Assembly: GCA_964584985.1 (NCBI GenBank)
Contig: CAZPBK010000013.1
Span: forward strand, 1 to 18,876
Direction: 5' to 3'
Source: JABMRF01 sp964584985
GTDB lineage: Bacteria > Patescibacteriota > Patescibacteriia > UBA11705 > JABHMO01
DNA: 18,876 nt
The position numbers were made by a program, and so were the translations under genes. This document shows positions 1 to 6,820 of this stretch, piece after piece. Positions within the stretch are counted from its first letter, which is position 1, and the number at the start of each line of letters is the position of its first letter. Under the pieces are notes generated by a model, which did not search any database, was not told the DNA's origin, and saw only the letters and a list, made by a program, of their open reading frames with translations.

Positions 1-241
1 AACAATTAATCATCCCCTGCTTAGCCACTTCTTGCGCCACTTTTTCCGGCACATTGAATTTATCGCGGATTTTTATGGCCCAATAAAGATCGCCTTTAGA
101 TAACCAATTAATCATCTCCTGCTTAGCCGCTTCTTGCACCTCGGCAGAGGCTATAACTGAATCCGGCACATTGAATTTATCGCGGATTTTTATGGCCTTA
201 TTAACATAACCTTTAGATAATGTTTCAATCATCTCTGTCTT
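1..241 (-). repeat. Tandem coding repeats, RDKFNVP type (left copy)
   Basis: Two full units and part of a third, 34-39 codons each: 125-241, 23-124 and 1-22. The block of about 33 bases encoding IKIRDKFNVP is nearly unchanged between units, and such DNA-level identity suggests recent duplication or gene conversion. Positions 118-163 are identical to 18831-18876 at the other end of the window. Confidence 0.85.
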
Positions 242-346
242 TGCCTTTTCTTGCTCCGGAGTTAATTCAGGCTGTTTTTCTTTTTCAGGTTTTGGTTTTT
301 GCTCTTTGGCTTTTGGCTGATCAGGAATTTGTTTTTCTTGAAGCAT
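1..346 (-). CDS. Tandem-repeat protein, N-terminal part (runs off left edge)
   Basis: I do not recognise the family. The reading frame opens at the ATG at 346-344 and stays open for 115 codons to the window edge. Residues 1-35 are a polar, Lys/Glu/Pro/Gln-rich leader with no signal peptide. From residue 36 a helical repeat begins: unit 1 (about 36-74), unit 2 (75-108) and the start of unit 3 (109 on). Each unit reads roughly MI-x2-LS-x-G-x4-AI-x-IRDKFNVP, followed by a short helix ending EAA or EVA. The same unit occurs at the start of the partial gene at the right edge, so the two are homologues. A good extended -10 lies just upstream. The helical repeat suggests a soluble protein-binding scaffold (inference). 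What follows the repeats lies outside the window. Confidence 0.8.
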   Translation of the reverse strand, partial: MLQEKQIPDQPKAKEQKPKPEKEKQPELTPEQEKAKTEMIETLSKGYVNKAIKIRDKFNVPDSVIASAEVQEAAKQEMINWLSKGDLYWAIKIRDKFNVPEKVAQEVAKQGMINC

Positions 347-487
347 ATTTTTTATTATTACTTGTTTTTTCTTTGGTTATTATACCAAAGATGCACCAAT
401 CTTTGTAATAACATATTGTCAGTTCTTCTTTTTTATTTAAAAAAATATGTTTAATCGTCCATGAACAAACCAATAAATCAAAATGGC
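347..487. other. Intergenic stretch with promoter of the left repeat gene
   Basis: This 141-base gap separates the end of the L,D-transpeptidase gene from the repeat gene, both on the minus strand. It holds the extended -10 described separately. A weak inverted repeat of T and A runs (about 428-448) could act as a poor terminator for the transpeptidase transcript. Nothing else is recognisable. Confidence 0.5.
379..387 (-). promoter_or_regulatory. Extended -10 promoter for the left repeat gene, inside a palindrome
   Basis: On the minus strand TGG directly precedes a perfect TATAAT (384-379), giving an extended -10; no good -35 is present at 17-18 bases. The start codon follows about 33 bases after the box. 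The box is the centre of an inverted repeat at 371-390 with 7-base arms (CTTTGGT and ACCAAAG) and a 6-base spacer, which could be an operator. Confidence 0.65.
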
Positions 488-1894
488 TCATCTTTTTATA
501 ACCACAGGGGTGCCCACGGGTGACCAGTGATATAAATTTTCAGCATTACCCACGCCAAGACGCACACAGCCATGAGAGACGGGCCAACCCAAATGATTTT
601 GTCCTTCTTTATAGCCATTGGCCCACTCCGGCAATTCGTGAATTCCATATCCCTTTTTAAAACTCATCCACCAAGGCATATACAAATCATATTTGGCTGA
701 ATAAGCTCTTTGGTTTTTGGCCAAGAGCCTAAATTCTCCAATCGGCGTTTCCATTCCCCGCCGACCACTGGAAACAGAATAACTTTCCACCAATTTATTA
801 TTTTGATAATATTTTAATTGTTGTTCGCTAAGATCAATGGCAATATGTTTGTGCCAAAAATTTGGTTCTCCCAAGCCAAGGGTTTGCGGTAAAAATATAA
901 ATTCCATTTTTCCATCGTCATTTAAATCAACTACATCCACTTCCAATCCGCCACGAAAATCCTTGTCATAAACAAAAAAGGCCGGATCTTTTTTTAAATA
1001 ACCAAAGCCATTAAAAAAACGCACATGTGGCCCGCCACTAAAACCGGATCCACTGACAATCAAATTTTCATGATCAAAACTTTTGGCAACAAAGTTCACT
1101 CCACCTTTAAAACTTTCGTGATAAAGTAAAAACTCATTAATAACTGAACCGTCCAATCGGTAAATTTTTATTTTGGGAACAGAACCGGAACTAAAGCCAA
1201 CCAAGATTTCTTCAACCTTATCGTTGCCCAGATCCAGCAATCCCACTCTGACCGGTTCAAAATTATCACTGCCTTCCACCATCAATGAATCAGCCACTTT
1301 TTCACCAAAAACATTAAAAAATTTTATGGTTTGTTCTCCCTCTTGCAAATAACTAACAATAATTTCTTTTTCCCCGTTTCCATTAATATCACCGGCCGCC
1401 ACTTCCACTCCTTGGCGATAACCTTGTTCTGTCGCCCAAAAAAAATCATATTCTTGCTGACCGTTTTGATCAAAAATAATTATTTGCGGTCCTCCCCCTC
1501 GCCCGGCGCCGGCTATAATTTCATCCGATCCATCATTGTCCAAATCAGCGACAGCCAAAGAAATATCACCAACAAACCCCCAAGCAAAAGGTTGCCATTC
1601 TTTTACTAATTGACCTTGATAATTAAAAATTTTGATCATTGGACGATCGGTTCGGCCATAACTTAAAACAAACCTTTTTTCCGATAAACCACTGGGATTT
1701 ACAAAATTTATTACTTTAAATCGCAAACTGCCCGTAAAATCGTCATCCACAAAATTAAACCGCTTACTTAACTCCAAATCATTATTATGAACTTTTAGAT
1801 CGGGCACATAACCGGCCTGAGCAATAAAAATGTTCAAAAATAAAAAAAAGCTTAAAATTAAGCCAAAAATAGTCCCCTTTTCTAAAATTTTCAT
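488..1894 (-). CDS. Secreted L,D-transpeptidase (YkuD) with FG-GAP/VCBS-like repeat region
   Basis: 468 aa. Residues 1-27 form a signal peptide or signal anchor: basic N-terminus, hydrophobic core, and AQA as a possible cleavage site. Residues about 60-335 contain at least four beta-propeller-type blades with Ca-binding-like Asp loops such as DLDNDGSDE, DINGNGEKE and DLNDDGKME. Residues about 349-468 are a YkuD L,D-transpeptidase domain. His419 lies in GIHELP and the catalytic Cys443 in SHGCVRL, the spacing expected of the family. These enzymes form 3-3 cross-links in peptidoglycan or attach proteins to it outside the membrane. The propeller may bind a surface partner (inference). The gene starts 10 bases after the stop of the winged-helix gene, so the two are probably cotranscribed. 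No Shine-Dalgarno is visible. Confidence 0.92.
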   Translation of the reverse strand: MKILEKGTIFGLILSFFLFLNIFIAQAGYVPDLKVHNNDLELSKRFNFVDDDFTGSLRFKVINFVNPSGLSEKRFVLSYGRTDRPMIKIFNYQGQLVKEWQPFAWGFVGDISLAVADLDNDGSDEIIAGAGRGGGPQIIIFDQNGQQEYDFFWATEQGYRQGVEVAAGDINGNGEKEIIVSYLQEGEQTIKFFNVFGEKVADSLMVEGSDNFEPVRVGLLDLGNDKVEEILVGFSSGSVPKIKIYRLDGSVINEFLLYHESFKGGVNFVAKSFDHENLIVSGSGFSGGPHVRFFNGFGYLKKDPAFFVYDKDFRGGLEVDVVDLNDDGKMEFIFLPQTLGLGEPNFWHKHIAIDLSEQQLKYYQNNKLVESYSVSSGRRGMETPIGEFRLLAKNQRAYSAKYDLYMPWWMSFKKGYGIHELPEWANGYKEGQNHLGWPVSHGCVRLGVGNAENLYHWSPVGTPVVIKR

Positions 1895-1904
1895 ACAAAT
1901 TATT

Positions 1905-2510
1905 TTAATGGTTTTCTTTATCCTTTACCTTGTTTATAACCACCGCATTCTTAGGGTTTTGTAAAATTTGTCGCAAGAAATGATCAGCAATATCCCTACG
2001 CAAACAAAACTCTTCAAGCTCCATAACAGTATAACGAAGATCTTTTCCAAGCTCTTTTTCAAATTTTTTCATACTCCTCTTTGCCTTATCAATACTTAAA
2101 TTCTCCCCCACTATTAAGACATCCGTACCGGCTTTTTCATCATCGGTTAAAACACCGCCAAAACTGACATACTTAATATTACCCAACCTTTTTATCCTGT
2201 CCACCAGTTTTTTTTCCAATAAAATTTGAGCTTTGGAAAATAAATTATTTAAATCAGATAAAAAAAGATTATTTTTATTTAAATAATAAAAACGTTTTTT
2301 ATTCAAGCCTTTGGACTTTTTTTTATCCTTAAGTTCCACCACCTTAACTATGTTCATATCAAGTAAATTTTGCAGTTCTCTTCTTATTGAATTTATCAAC
2401 GAGTCGGTTAATCTGGTTAATTCACGAACATAAAACTTTGACTCCGGATTGTCCAAAAAAACTTTTATCAACTTTACCCTAGTCTTTGAACCAAATAGTT
2501 GTTCAAACAT
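1905..2510 (-). CDS. Winged-helix protein with degenerate nucleotidyltransferase-like domain
   Basis: 201 aa. Residues about 1-75 look like a winged helix-turn-helix: helix FGSKTRVKLIKVFLDNP, then YVRELTRLT and SIRRELQNLLDMNIVKVVE. A lysine-rich linker follows. Residues about 110-185 resemble an MNT-type nucleotidyltransferase fold (SFGGVL, then AGTDVLIVG). Only one of the two metal-binding Asp residues of the usual GS...DxD motif is kept, so catalysis is doubtful. In reduced bacterial genomes such fusions are usually taken as transcription regulators (established only loosely). It is first gene of a two-gene unit with the L,D-transpeptidase and shares an interleaved promoter region with the plus-strand membrane protein, so it may regulate one or both (inference). 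Confidence 0.72.
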   Translation of the reverse strand: MFEQLFGSKTRVKLIKVFLDNPESKFYVRELTRLTDSLINSIRRELQNLLDMNIVKVVELKDKKKSKGLNKKRFYYLNKNNLFLSDLNNLFSKAQILLEKKLVDRIKRLGNIKYVSFGGVLTDDEKAGTDVLIVGENLSIDKAKRSMKKFEKELGKDLRYTVMELEEFCLRRDIADHFLRQILQNPKNAVVINKVKDKENH

Positions 2511-2553
2511 AAAATGATTTATAATTTAATCGTTTTCTTCATCCACTAAAAAC

Positions 2554-2583
2554 TTGCCTGTTTACTTGTATTTATAGTATAAT
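2554..2583 (+). promoter_or_regulatory. Promoter of the plus-strand membrane protein gene
   Basis: -35 TTGCCT (2554-2559), 18-base spacer, perfect -10 TATAAT (2578-2583). Predicted start of transcription is near 2590, leaving about 19 untranslated bases before the ATG at 2609 and no Shine-Dalgarno. A direct repeat TATAGTA (2573-2579 and 2583-2589, 10-base period) overlaps the -10 and could be an operator. Confidence 0.7.
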
Positions 2584-2605
2584 ATAGTAAGCTTACAAAA
2601 GTCAA
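2576..2605 (-). promoter_or_regulatory. Promoter of the winged-helix/L,D-transpeptidase unit
   Basis: Minus-strand -35 TTGACT (2605-2600), 18-base spacer, -10 TATACT (2581-2576); each box matches consensus in five of six bases. Predicted start near 2569, about 58 bases before the ATG at 2510. The -10 overlaps the -10 of the opposite promoter, so polymerase cannot occupy both at once. Confidence 0.6.
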
Positions 2606-2608
2606 CCT

Positions 2609-4789
2609 ATGGACAAAGATCAAGACATTAGCTTAAAAGAGTTATACATTCCCTCAAAGCACAATAAGAAAACTTATTTTTGTGAGGATTTTATAATTTA
2701 TCCGGAAAACAAAGAAAAATATGGTGGTTATTTATTCGGCATAGTAGAAGTTAGGGCAACGCCGGTTGATGAAAGCGAAAAAATAATACAAACAATAATT
2801 AATACTCTTAAACAAGCATATTACGAGCCTATTCACTCCTCGCCCAATCCGGAAAAACTCAATTTGGAGACTATTTTTGAACATGCCTTGCAGAAAACCA
2901 ACAGTAAATTAAATGAGATAGCCGAAATCGGCCATATAAAATTGATTCTGGAAAACTTGAATTTTATTATCGCCGTAGCAAAACCAAACAAAAGCGGAGA
3001 AAAAATTGATCTCCTTTTCACCCATCAAGGAATGCTAAACGCTTATTTGATCCATAAAACCAAACAAAACAATTATAAGCTCATAAACATCATTGACAAC
3101 ACCCCCAAACTTAAAGAGGAACAAACCGACAGATTGAAAATATTTTCTTCAACCTTGGCGGGTGAAGTGGCAAAAAACAATTGCTTTTACATTTGTACGG
3201 AAATATTCAGCAACTACATTCCCGCACATAAAGTTAAAAAGATTGTCTGCGCTCATGACTTGTCTTCCAGTGTTGATTATTTCAAAAGTTTAATCAATAA
3301 TGTCAAAAATAAATCTTACCTGACATATTGTGCCATATTCGTTAAACTGGAAGAAAAAAGATCTTTTTCTCAAAAACCGGTTTCGGAAAAATCTTTGGAT
3401 AATCTCATTACCACAAAAGAAAAAACAGAGAAATTTTTAACTCCAACCTTTGGTTTAAATCTGCGAAACAACTTAAGGAAAATAATTAACTCTTTGGGGA
3501 CAAATAACAAAAACAAAAAAAGCCGCTTACGCAACATCAGTCAGAAAAAAGTTAAATTCGGCTTTTTCAAATATCTGAAAAATGTAATAAACATTTTAAT
3601 TTCCTCGATGATCGGAACCTTAAAAAAAATAATAAGGACCATCACCGGCCAACAGCCCCCAAAAGATAAAAAGAACAAAAAATCTTCTTTAAGTGATAAT
3701 AAAAAAATGAATAAATACAGCAAAATAATCCTTGTAGTGGTTTTAATTTTAATACTGGGACTGATTAGCAGTATCATTTGGACAAAATACGCTAAAAAAG
3801 TAAAGCAAGAACAGCAAGAATACAATTCAAAAATAGAGCAATCCAAGGAACTGATAAACAATGCTCAAATAAATTTGATTTATAAAGATGAAAACAAAAG
3901 CCTCCAACTGGTCAAACAAGCCGAAGAGCTTATTAATAATCTACCTCGTGAAAACGATAATCAAAAAGCAAACTACCAAGAACTTGAGCAACAAGTCTTA
4001 AGCATAAAAAATAAACTTTTGCATATTACCAAGATTGTTCCTCGTCAGATAACTGAGATAAACAAAGATGAACATCCGGTAAAATTAATCAATGTTGAAT
4101 TTTTCAATGACAAGCTTTTGGTTCATGGTCAAAAAGAGTATCTATATCAGGTTGACCCGAAAAAACCTCAATCAGTTTCTTCAATCAAATCTCAACACGG
4201 CTCCCTAATAAAAGGAACGAGTAAAAAAAATACAGCCTTATTTATTACAGACAAAAACACAATAATACACCTTCAAGATGATAAACTTAAAAAAAGATCA
4301 ATCGATTTGATCCCCGGTGAAAATGTTGCCTTCACCCTTTACTCGGAAAATATATATGCATTGAATAAGACAAGGGAACAAATATACAAATATCGATTTG
4401 TACAAGACAATTACGGTGCGGGACAAAAATGGATAAAAAATCAAGGCTCCGCAGACCTAACTTCAGCCACCAGTTTAACTATTGATGGAGATATTTACAT
4501 TAGCACTGAAAAAGACCTTTACAAATTTTTCCGAGGGGAAAAACAGGAATTCAACTTACCAACAATAGAGCCGGAAATAAAAAACATAAAAAAAATACTG
4601 ACTAATGCCGAATCAGATTATATATATATTTTGGGACAAGACAGTCGGAGAATAATTGTCATAAGCAAATCCGGCCAATTAATAAATCAATACTCTTTTG
4701 AAAGCCTGGCAGGTAATATTGAAGATTTCACCATAACCGACAAACTGTACTTAATCAGCGAAAATAAAATTTATAAAGCAGAACTATAA
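2609..4789 (+). CDS. Single-pass membrane protein with degenerate PP2C-like domain and propeller-like C-terminus
   Basis: 726 aa. Residues about 20-245 follow the PP2C (PPM) phosphatase pattern: GYLFGIVEVRA (40-50) where active enzymes have a DG metal motif, LLFTHQGMLNAYLIHK (135-150) where they have GDSRxYL, and CFYICTEIFSNYI (192-204) where they have the SDGL motif. The metal-binding Asp residues are missing at these sites, so it is probably a pseudophosphatase. A Lys-rich linker follows, then one membrane helix (about 373-391), a charged coiled-coil-like stretch (395-475) and a beta-rich domain (480-726) with repeated strand patterns like a propeller. The topology suggests a cytoplasmic sensor joined to an outside domain (inference). 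ATG at 2609 fits the promoter. It is the only plus-strand gene here. Confidence 0.75.
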   Translation: MDKDQDISLKELYIPSKHNKKTYFCEDFIIYPENKEKYGGYLFGIVEVRATPVDESEKIIQTIINTLKQAYYEPIHSSPNPEKLNLETIFEHALQKTNSKLNEIAEIGHIKLILENLNFIIAVAKPNKSGEKIDLLFTHQGMLNAYLIHKTKQNNYKLINIIDNTPKLKEEQTDRLKIFSSTLAGEVAKNNCFYICTEIFSNYIPAHKVKKIVCAHDLSSSVDYFKSLINNVKNKSYLTYCAIFVKLEEKRSFSQKPVSEKSLDNLITTKEKTEKFLTPTFGLNLRNNLRKIINSLGTNNKNKKSRLRNISQKKVKFGFFKYLKNVINILISSMIGTLKKIIRTITGQQPPKDKKNKKSSLSDNKKMNKYSKIILVVVLILILGLISSIIWTKYAKKVKQEQQEYNSKIEQSKELINNAQINLIYKDENKSLQLVKQAEELINNLPRENDNQKANYQELEQQVLSIKNKLLHITKIVPRQITEINKDEHPVKLINVEFFNDKLLVHGQKEYLYQVDPKKPQSVSSIKSQHGSLIKGTSKKNTALFITDKNTIIHLQDDKLKKRSIDLIPGENVAFTLYSENIYALNKTREQIYKYRFVQDNYGAGQKWIKNQGSADLTSATSLTIDGDIYISTEKDLYKFFRGEKQEFNLPTIEPEIKNIKKILTNAESDYIYILGQDSRRIIVISKSGQLINQYSFESLAGNIEDFTITDKLYLISENKIYKAEL

Positions 4790-4795
4790 ATTTAT

Positions 4796-4830
4796 AACAA
4801 AAAACAGCCTCAATAAGGCTGTTTTTTGTT
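4796..4830. terminator. Bidirectional intrinsic terminator between convergent genes
   Basis: Perfect 14-base stem (4796-4809 with 4817-4830) and 7-base loop. The core CAGCC/GGCTG is flanked by six A on one side and six T on the other, so it has a T tract on both strands. It serves the membrane protein gene from the left and rplL from the right. Confidence 0.93.
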
Positions 4831-4839
4831 TATGCCGTT

Positions 4840-5328
4840 TTACTTTAAATTAACGGTAGCACCGGCTTCACTTAACTTGGATTTCATTTCTTCAGCTTCT
4901 TCTTTTTTAACAGCTTCTTTCAAAACCTTTGGAGCTCCATCCACCATATCTTTGGCTTCTTTCAAACCAACTCCGGTGATTTCCTTAACCGCTTTAATTA
5001 CACCGATTTTATTGTCTCCGATACTGTCCAATTCTACATCAAACTCAGTTTTTTCTTCAGCAGCTTCACCTCCGGCAGCGGCACCGGCAGGAGCCATCAT
5101 AGCAGGAGCGGCAGCACTAACTCCGAATTTGTCTTCCAAAATTTCCACAAATTCAGATAAATCCATTACGGACATTTTTTCAATTTCTTCCACCAATGAT
5201 TTAAACTTCTCCGGAACTTCAACCTCTTTCTTTTCATCACTTTTTTCCTCATTGGTAGCTTCTTCTTTTTTTTCTTCAGAAGTGTTTTTCTTTTCTTCTG
5301 TTGAATTTTCTTTTTTTTCTTCTGCCAT
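4840..5328 (-). CDS. rplL: Ribosomal protein L7/L12 with long acidic/basic N-terminal tail
   Basis: 162 aa against the usual 120-130. Residues about 1-40 are almost only Lys, Glu, Ser, Thr and Asn. The normal protein follows: the N-terminal dimerisation helices (EIEKMSVMDLSEFVEILEDKFGV, in part), an Ala/Gly-rich hinge (SAAAPAMMAPAGAAAGG), and the C-terminal factor-binding domain with VIKAVKEITGVGLKEAKDMV and a final GATVNLK. It forms the mobile ribosomal stalk that recruits translation GTPases, docking on L10. It is second in the rplJ-rplL unit after a 96-base gap and ends at a strong terminator. No alternative ATG exists between the tail and the core, so the tail is either real or translation starts at a non-ATG codon. 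Confidence 0.95.
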   Translation of the reverse strand: MAEEKKENSTEEKKNTSEEKKEEATNEEKSDEKKEVEVPEKFKSLVEEIEKMSVMDLSEFVEILEDKFGVSAAAPAMMAPAGAAAGGEAAEEKTEFDVELDSIGDNKIGVIKAVKEITGVGLKEAKDMVDGAPKVLKEAVKKEEAEEMKSKLSEAGATVNLK

Positions 5329-5424
5329 ATTTTTTTATGGGTTACCGTTGCTTGTAAACCGTCTAACCGATGATATAAAAATTTATCAATAAATCGATTA
5401 AACCGTTCAACAGACAACCAGTAT

Positions 5425-5946
5425 TTATTTATTTTCTTTAATTGCGCTTAATACATTTATCAAACCTCGCAAATTCCCCTGTAAAACATTGACCAAGCCG
5501 GAAATCGGGGCCTTGATAGAACCAACCATTTTGCCCAAAAGCTCCTCTTTTGAGGGAAGCTGAGACAATTGATTGATTTTTTCCACTGAAACAACCCGAC
5601 CTTCCAAAAGACCTCCCTGAAAACTCACCTGTTCATGAGCGTCGGAAAAATCACTGATAATTCTGGCCGGCGCCACTTCGTCCTCTTTGTCAATGGCCAC
5701 AGCCAAACCGCCCTGCATAGACTTGATATCAATATCTTCAAATCCGGCCTCTTTCATAGCCAATTCAAGCAAGGTTTTTTTAACCGCCAGATAATCCACA
5801 TTTTCTTTACGACAATTGGCTCTAAGCTCTTGAGAATCATTCACAGTCAACCCCTCCTGATTAGCGATCACCGCGGATTTAGCCTGTTTTAATTTTTCAC
5901 TTAAATCTTTTACAATTTGTTCTTTTTCTTGTTTTGATTTTGGCAT
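5425..5946 (-). CDS. rplJ: Ribosomal protein L10
   Basis: 173 aa, a normal length. The N-terminal RNA-binding domain shows KSAVIANQEGLTVNDSQELR and VDYLAVKKTLLELA, then GGLAVAI. The sequence SKEELLGKMVGSIKAPISGL is the family's conserved late motif, and the C-terminal helix (VLQGNLRGLINVLSAIKE) is the L12-binding segment. L10 anchors L7/L12 dimers to 23S rRNA. It is first gene of the rplJ-rplL unit, preceded by a structured leader that fits feedback control by L10 itself. Confidence 0.97.
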   Translation of the reverse strand: MPKSKQEKEQIVKDLSEKLKQAKSAVIANQEGLTVNDSQELRANCRKENVDYLAVKKTLLELAMKEAGFEDIDIKSMQGGLAVAIDKEDEVAPARIISDFSDAHEQVSFQGGLLEGRVVSVEKINQLSQLPSKEELLGKMVGSIKAPISGLVNVLQGNLRGLINVLSAIKENK

Positions 5947-5960
5947 ATATTGTGTTAATT

Positions 5961-6055
5961 AAAAATTCGTGTTCTCCACAGACACGAATTCAAAAATTAA
6001 GCTTTTGGTCCTCGGCGGGGCTTATTGTCTGCCCGCTGTCTGTGGAATTTATTGT
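5961..6055 (-). ncRNA. L10-type ribosomal protein leader with transcription attenuator
   Basis: The leader is read from about 6055 to the ATG at 5946. CCACAGACA (6045-6037) can pair perfectly with TGTCTGTGG (5984-5976), closing a domain that also contains a GC-rich hairpin GCGGGC/GC(C)CCGC around 6012-6036. Alternatively AATTCGTGT (5990-5982) pairs over 9 bases with ACACGAATT (5972-5964), followed by TTTTT (5965-5961), a classic intrinsic terminator. The two structures share bases 5976-5984, so they exclude each other. This is the arrangement known for L10 leaders (Rfam L10_leader), where L10-L12 binding decides between readthrough and termination. Confidence 0.85.
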
Positions 6056-6062
6056 TAAGAAC

Positions 6063-6091
6063 AGTATAACTCACTTGTCAAAGATTGTCAA
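6063..6091 (-). promoter_or_regulatory. Strong promoter of rplJ-rplL
   Basis: Perfect -35 TTGACA (6091-6086), exactly 17 bases, -10 TATACT (6068-6063). A second TTGACA (6081-6076) lies inside the spacer but is too close to be used with this -10. Predicted start is near 6055, giving an untranslated leader of about 110 bases, much longer than at other promoters here. Confidence 0.92.
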
Positions 6092-6136
6092 GCTTGTTTT
6101 TTTAACTAAAATTAAACAAAACAAAAATAATTAAAA

Positions 6137-6814
6137 TTATTCAACTATTGTGCCTTTAAATTTTTGATCCAAAATGGCTTTTTTAACATTACCAAGATTC
6201 TTTCCGTTTAAAAATTTCATTGTTAAATTATTCTTTTTAGCCGCTTGACAAGCACGAGGGTCAAAAGGAGTATGTCCGCCCGCCTTCCACTCGGAGCCAA
6301 CCAATTTTTTAAGTTCACTCCAAGTCATTTTTTTCAAAGGTTCGGCTTGTTTGAACTTTCCGGGATCTTTGTCGTAAATATAACTAATATTGGTCATAAC
6401 AACAATTTGATTAACTTTTAATTGTTCGGCCACTTTGACCGCTACATAATCAGTGGAATTTCCAGGATTCCAGCCTCCTCCAAAAATTATATTTCTTGAA
6501 AATAAAGGAATTTCACAAGGATTGATAATAATTTTTTGACAAGCTAATTTCGGTCCAAAAATAGCGGTCATAAACTTGGCATTTGCTCTCGTAACCTGAA
6601 TACCGAGCTGATCAAGTTCTTTATTCCCCACCCGAGAAACGCTTTTTGCTTTGGAAAAATAGTCACGGCAAGGTTGACCTCCTCCCACAATTACATACAA
6701 TTTATAATCACGAGACAAGTCGCTGAAAAGTTTTTTTAATTTCTTTAAATATTCAGGGCTGAATTTTTTTGAAAAAACCACCGAGCCCCCCAATCCGATT
6801 ACAATTTTTTTCAT
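6137..6814 (-). CDS. pyrH: UMP kinase, archaeal-type
   Basis: 225 aa amino-acid-kinase-fold enzyme that phosphorylates UMP to UDP with ATP in the cytoplasm. Motifs: IGLGGSVV near the N-terminus, VGGGQPCRDY (43-52), LDQLGIQVTRANA (67-79), GGGWNPGNSTDYVAV (112-126), MTNISYIYDKDP (140-151) and HTPFDPRA (181-188). The short length and the DxLGIxxTRxNA and TPFDPxA blocks match the archaeal UMP kinase subfamily (TIGR02076 type) rather than the 240-aa bacterial hexamer. It is the last gene of the flippase-pgeF-glycosyltransferase operon, 6 bases after the glycosyltransferase stop. UDP-sugars for glycan synthesis need UTP, which may explain the linkage (inference). Confidence 0.88.
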   Translation of the reverse strand: MKKIVIGLGGSVVFSKKFSPEYLKKLKKLFSDLSRDYKLYVIVGGGQPCRDYFSKAKSVSRVGNKELDQLGIQVTRANAKFMTAIFGPKLACQKIIINPCEIPLFSRNIIFGGGWNPGNSTDYVAVKVAEQLKVNQIVVMTNISYIYDKDPGKFKQAEPLKKMTWSELKKLVGSEWKAGGHTPFDPRACQAAKKNNLTMKFLNGKNLGNVKKAILDQKFKGTIVE

Positions 6815-6820
6815 ATGGAG

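Noticed and set aside
1..241. A CRISPR array, because of regularly repeated DNA
   Set aside because: The repeats are in frame, code for a conserved peptide and have no unique spacers of constant length.
347..487. A terminator for the L,D-transpeptidase unit
   Set aside because: Only a weak A/T-only inverted repeat is visible, with no GC core.
4826..5392. A 188-codon plus-strand ORF rich in Ser and Phe
   Set aside because: It is the antisense of rplL; the minus strand gives an unmistakable L7/L12.
5166..5417. An 83-codon minus-strand ORF almost all Lys/Arg
   Set aside because: Out-of-frame reading of the Lys/Glu tail of rplL and the gap before it.
5329..5424. A regulatory RNA in the 96-base gap between rplJ and rplL
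   Set aside because: An 8-base direct repeat (ACGGTTTA) and short partial inverted repeats are present, but no convincing stem or T tract.
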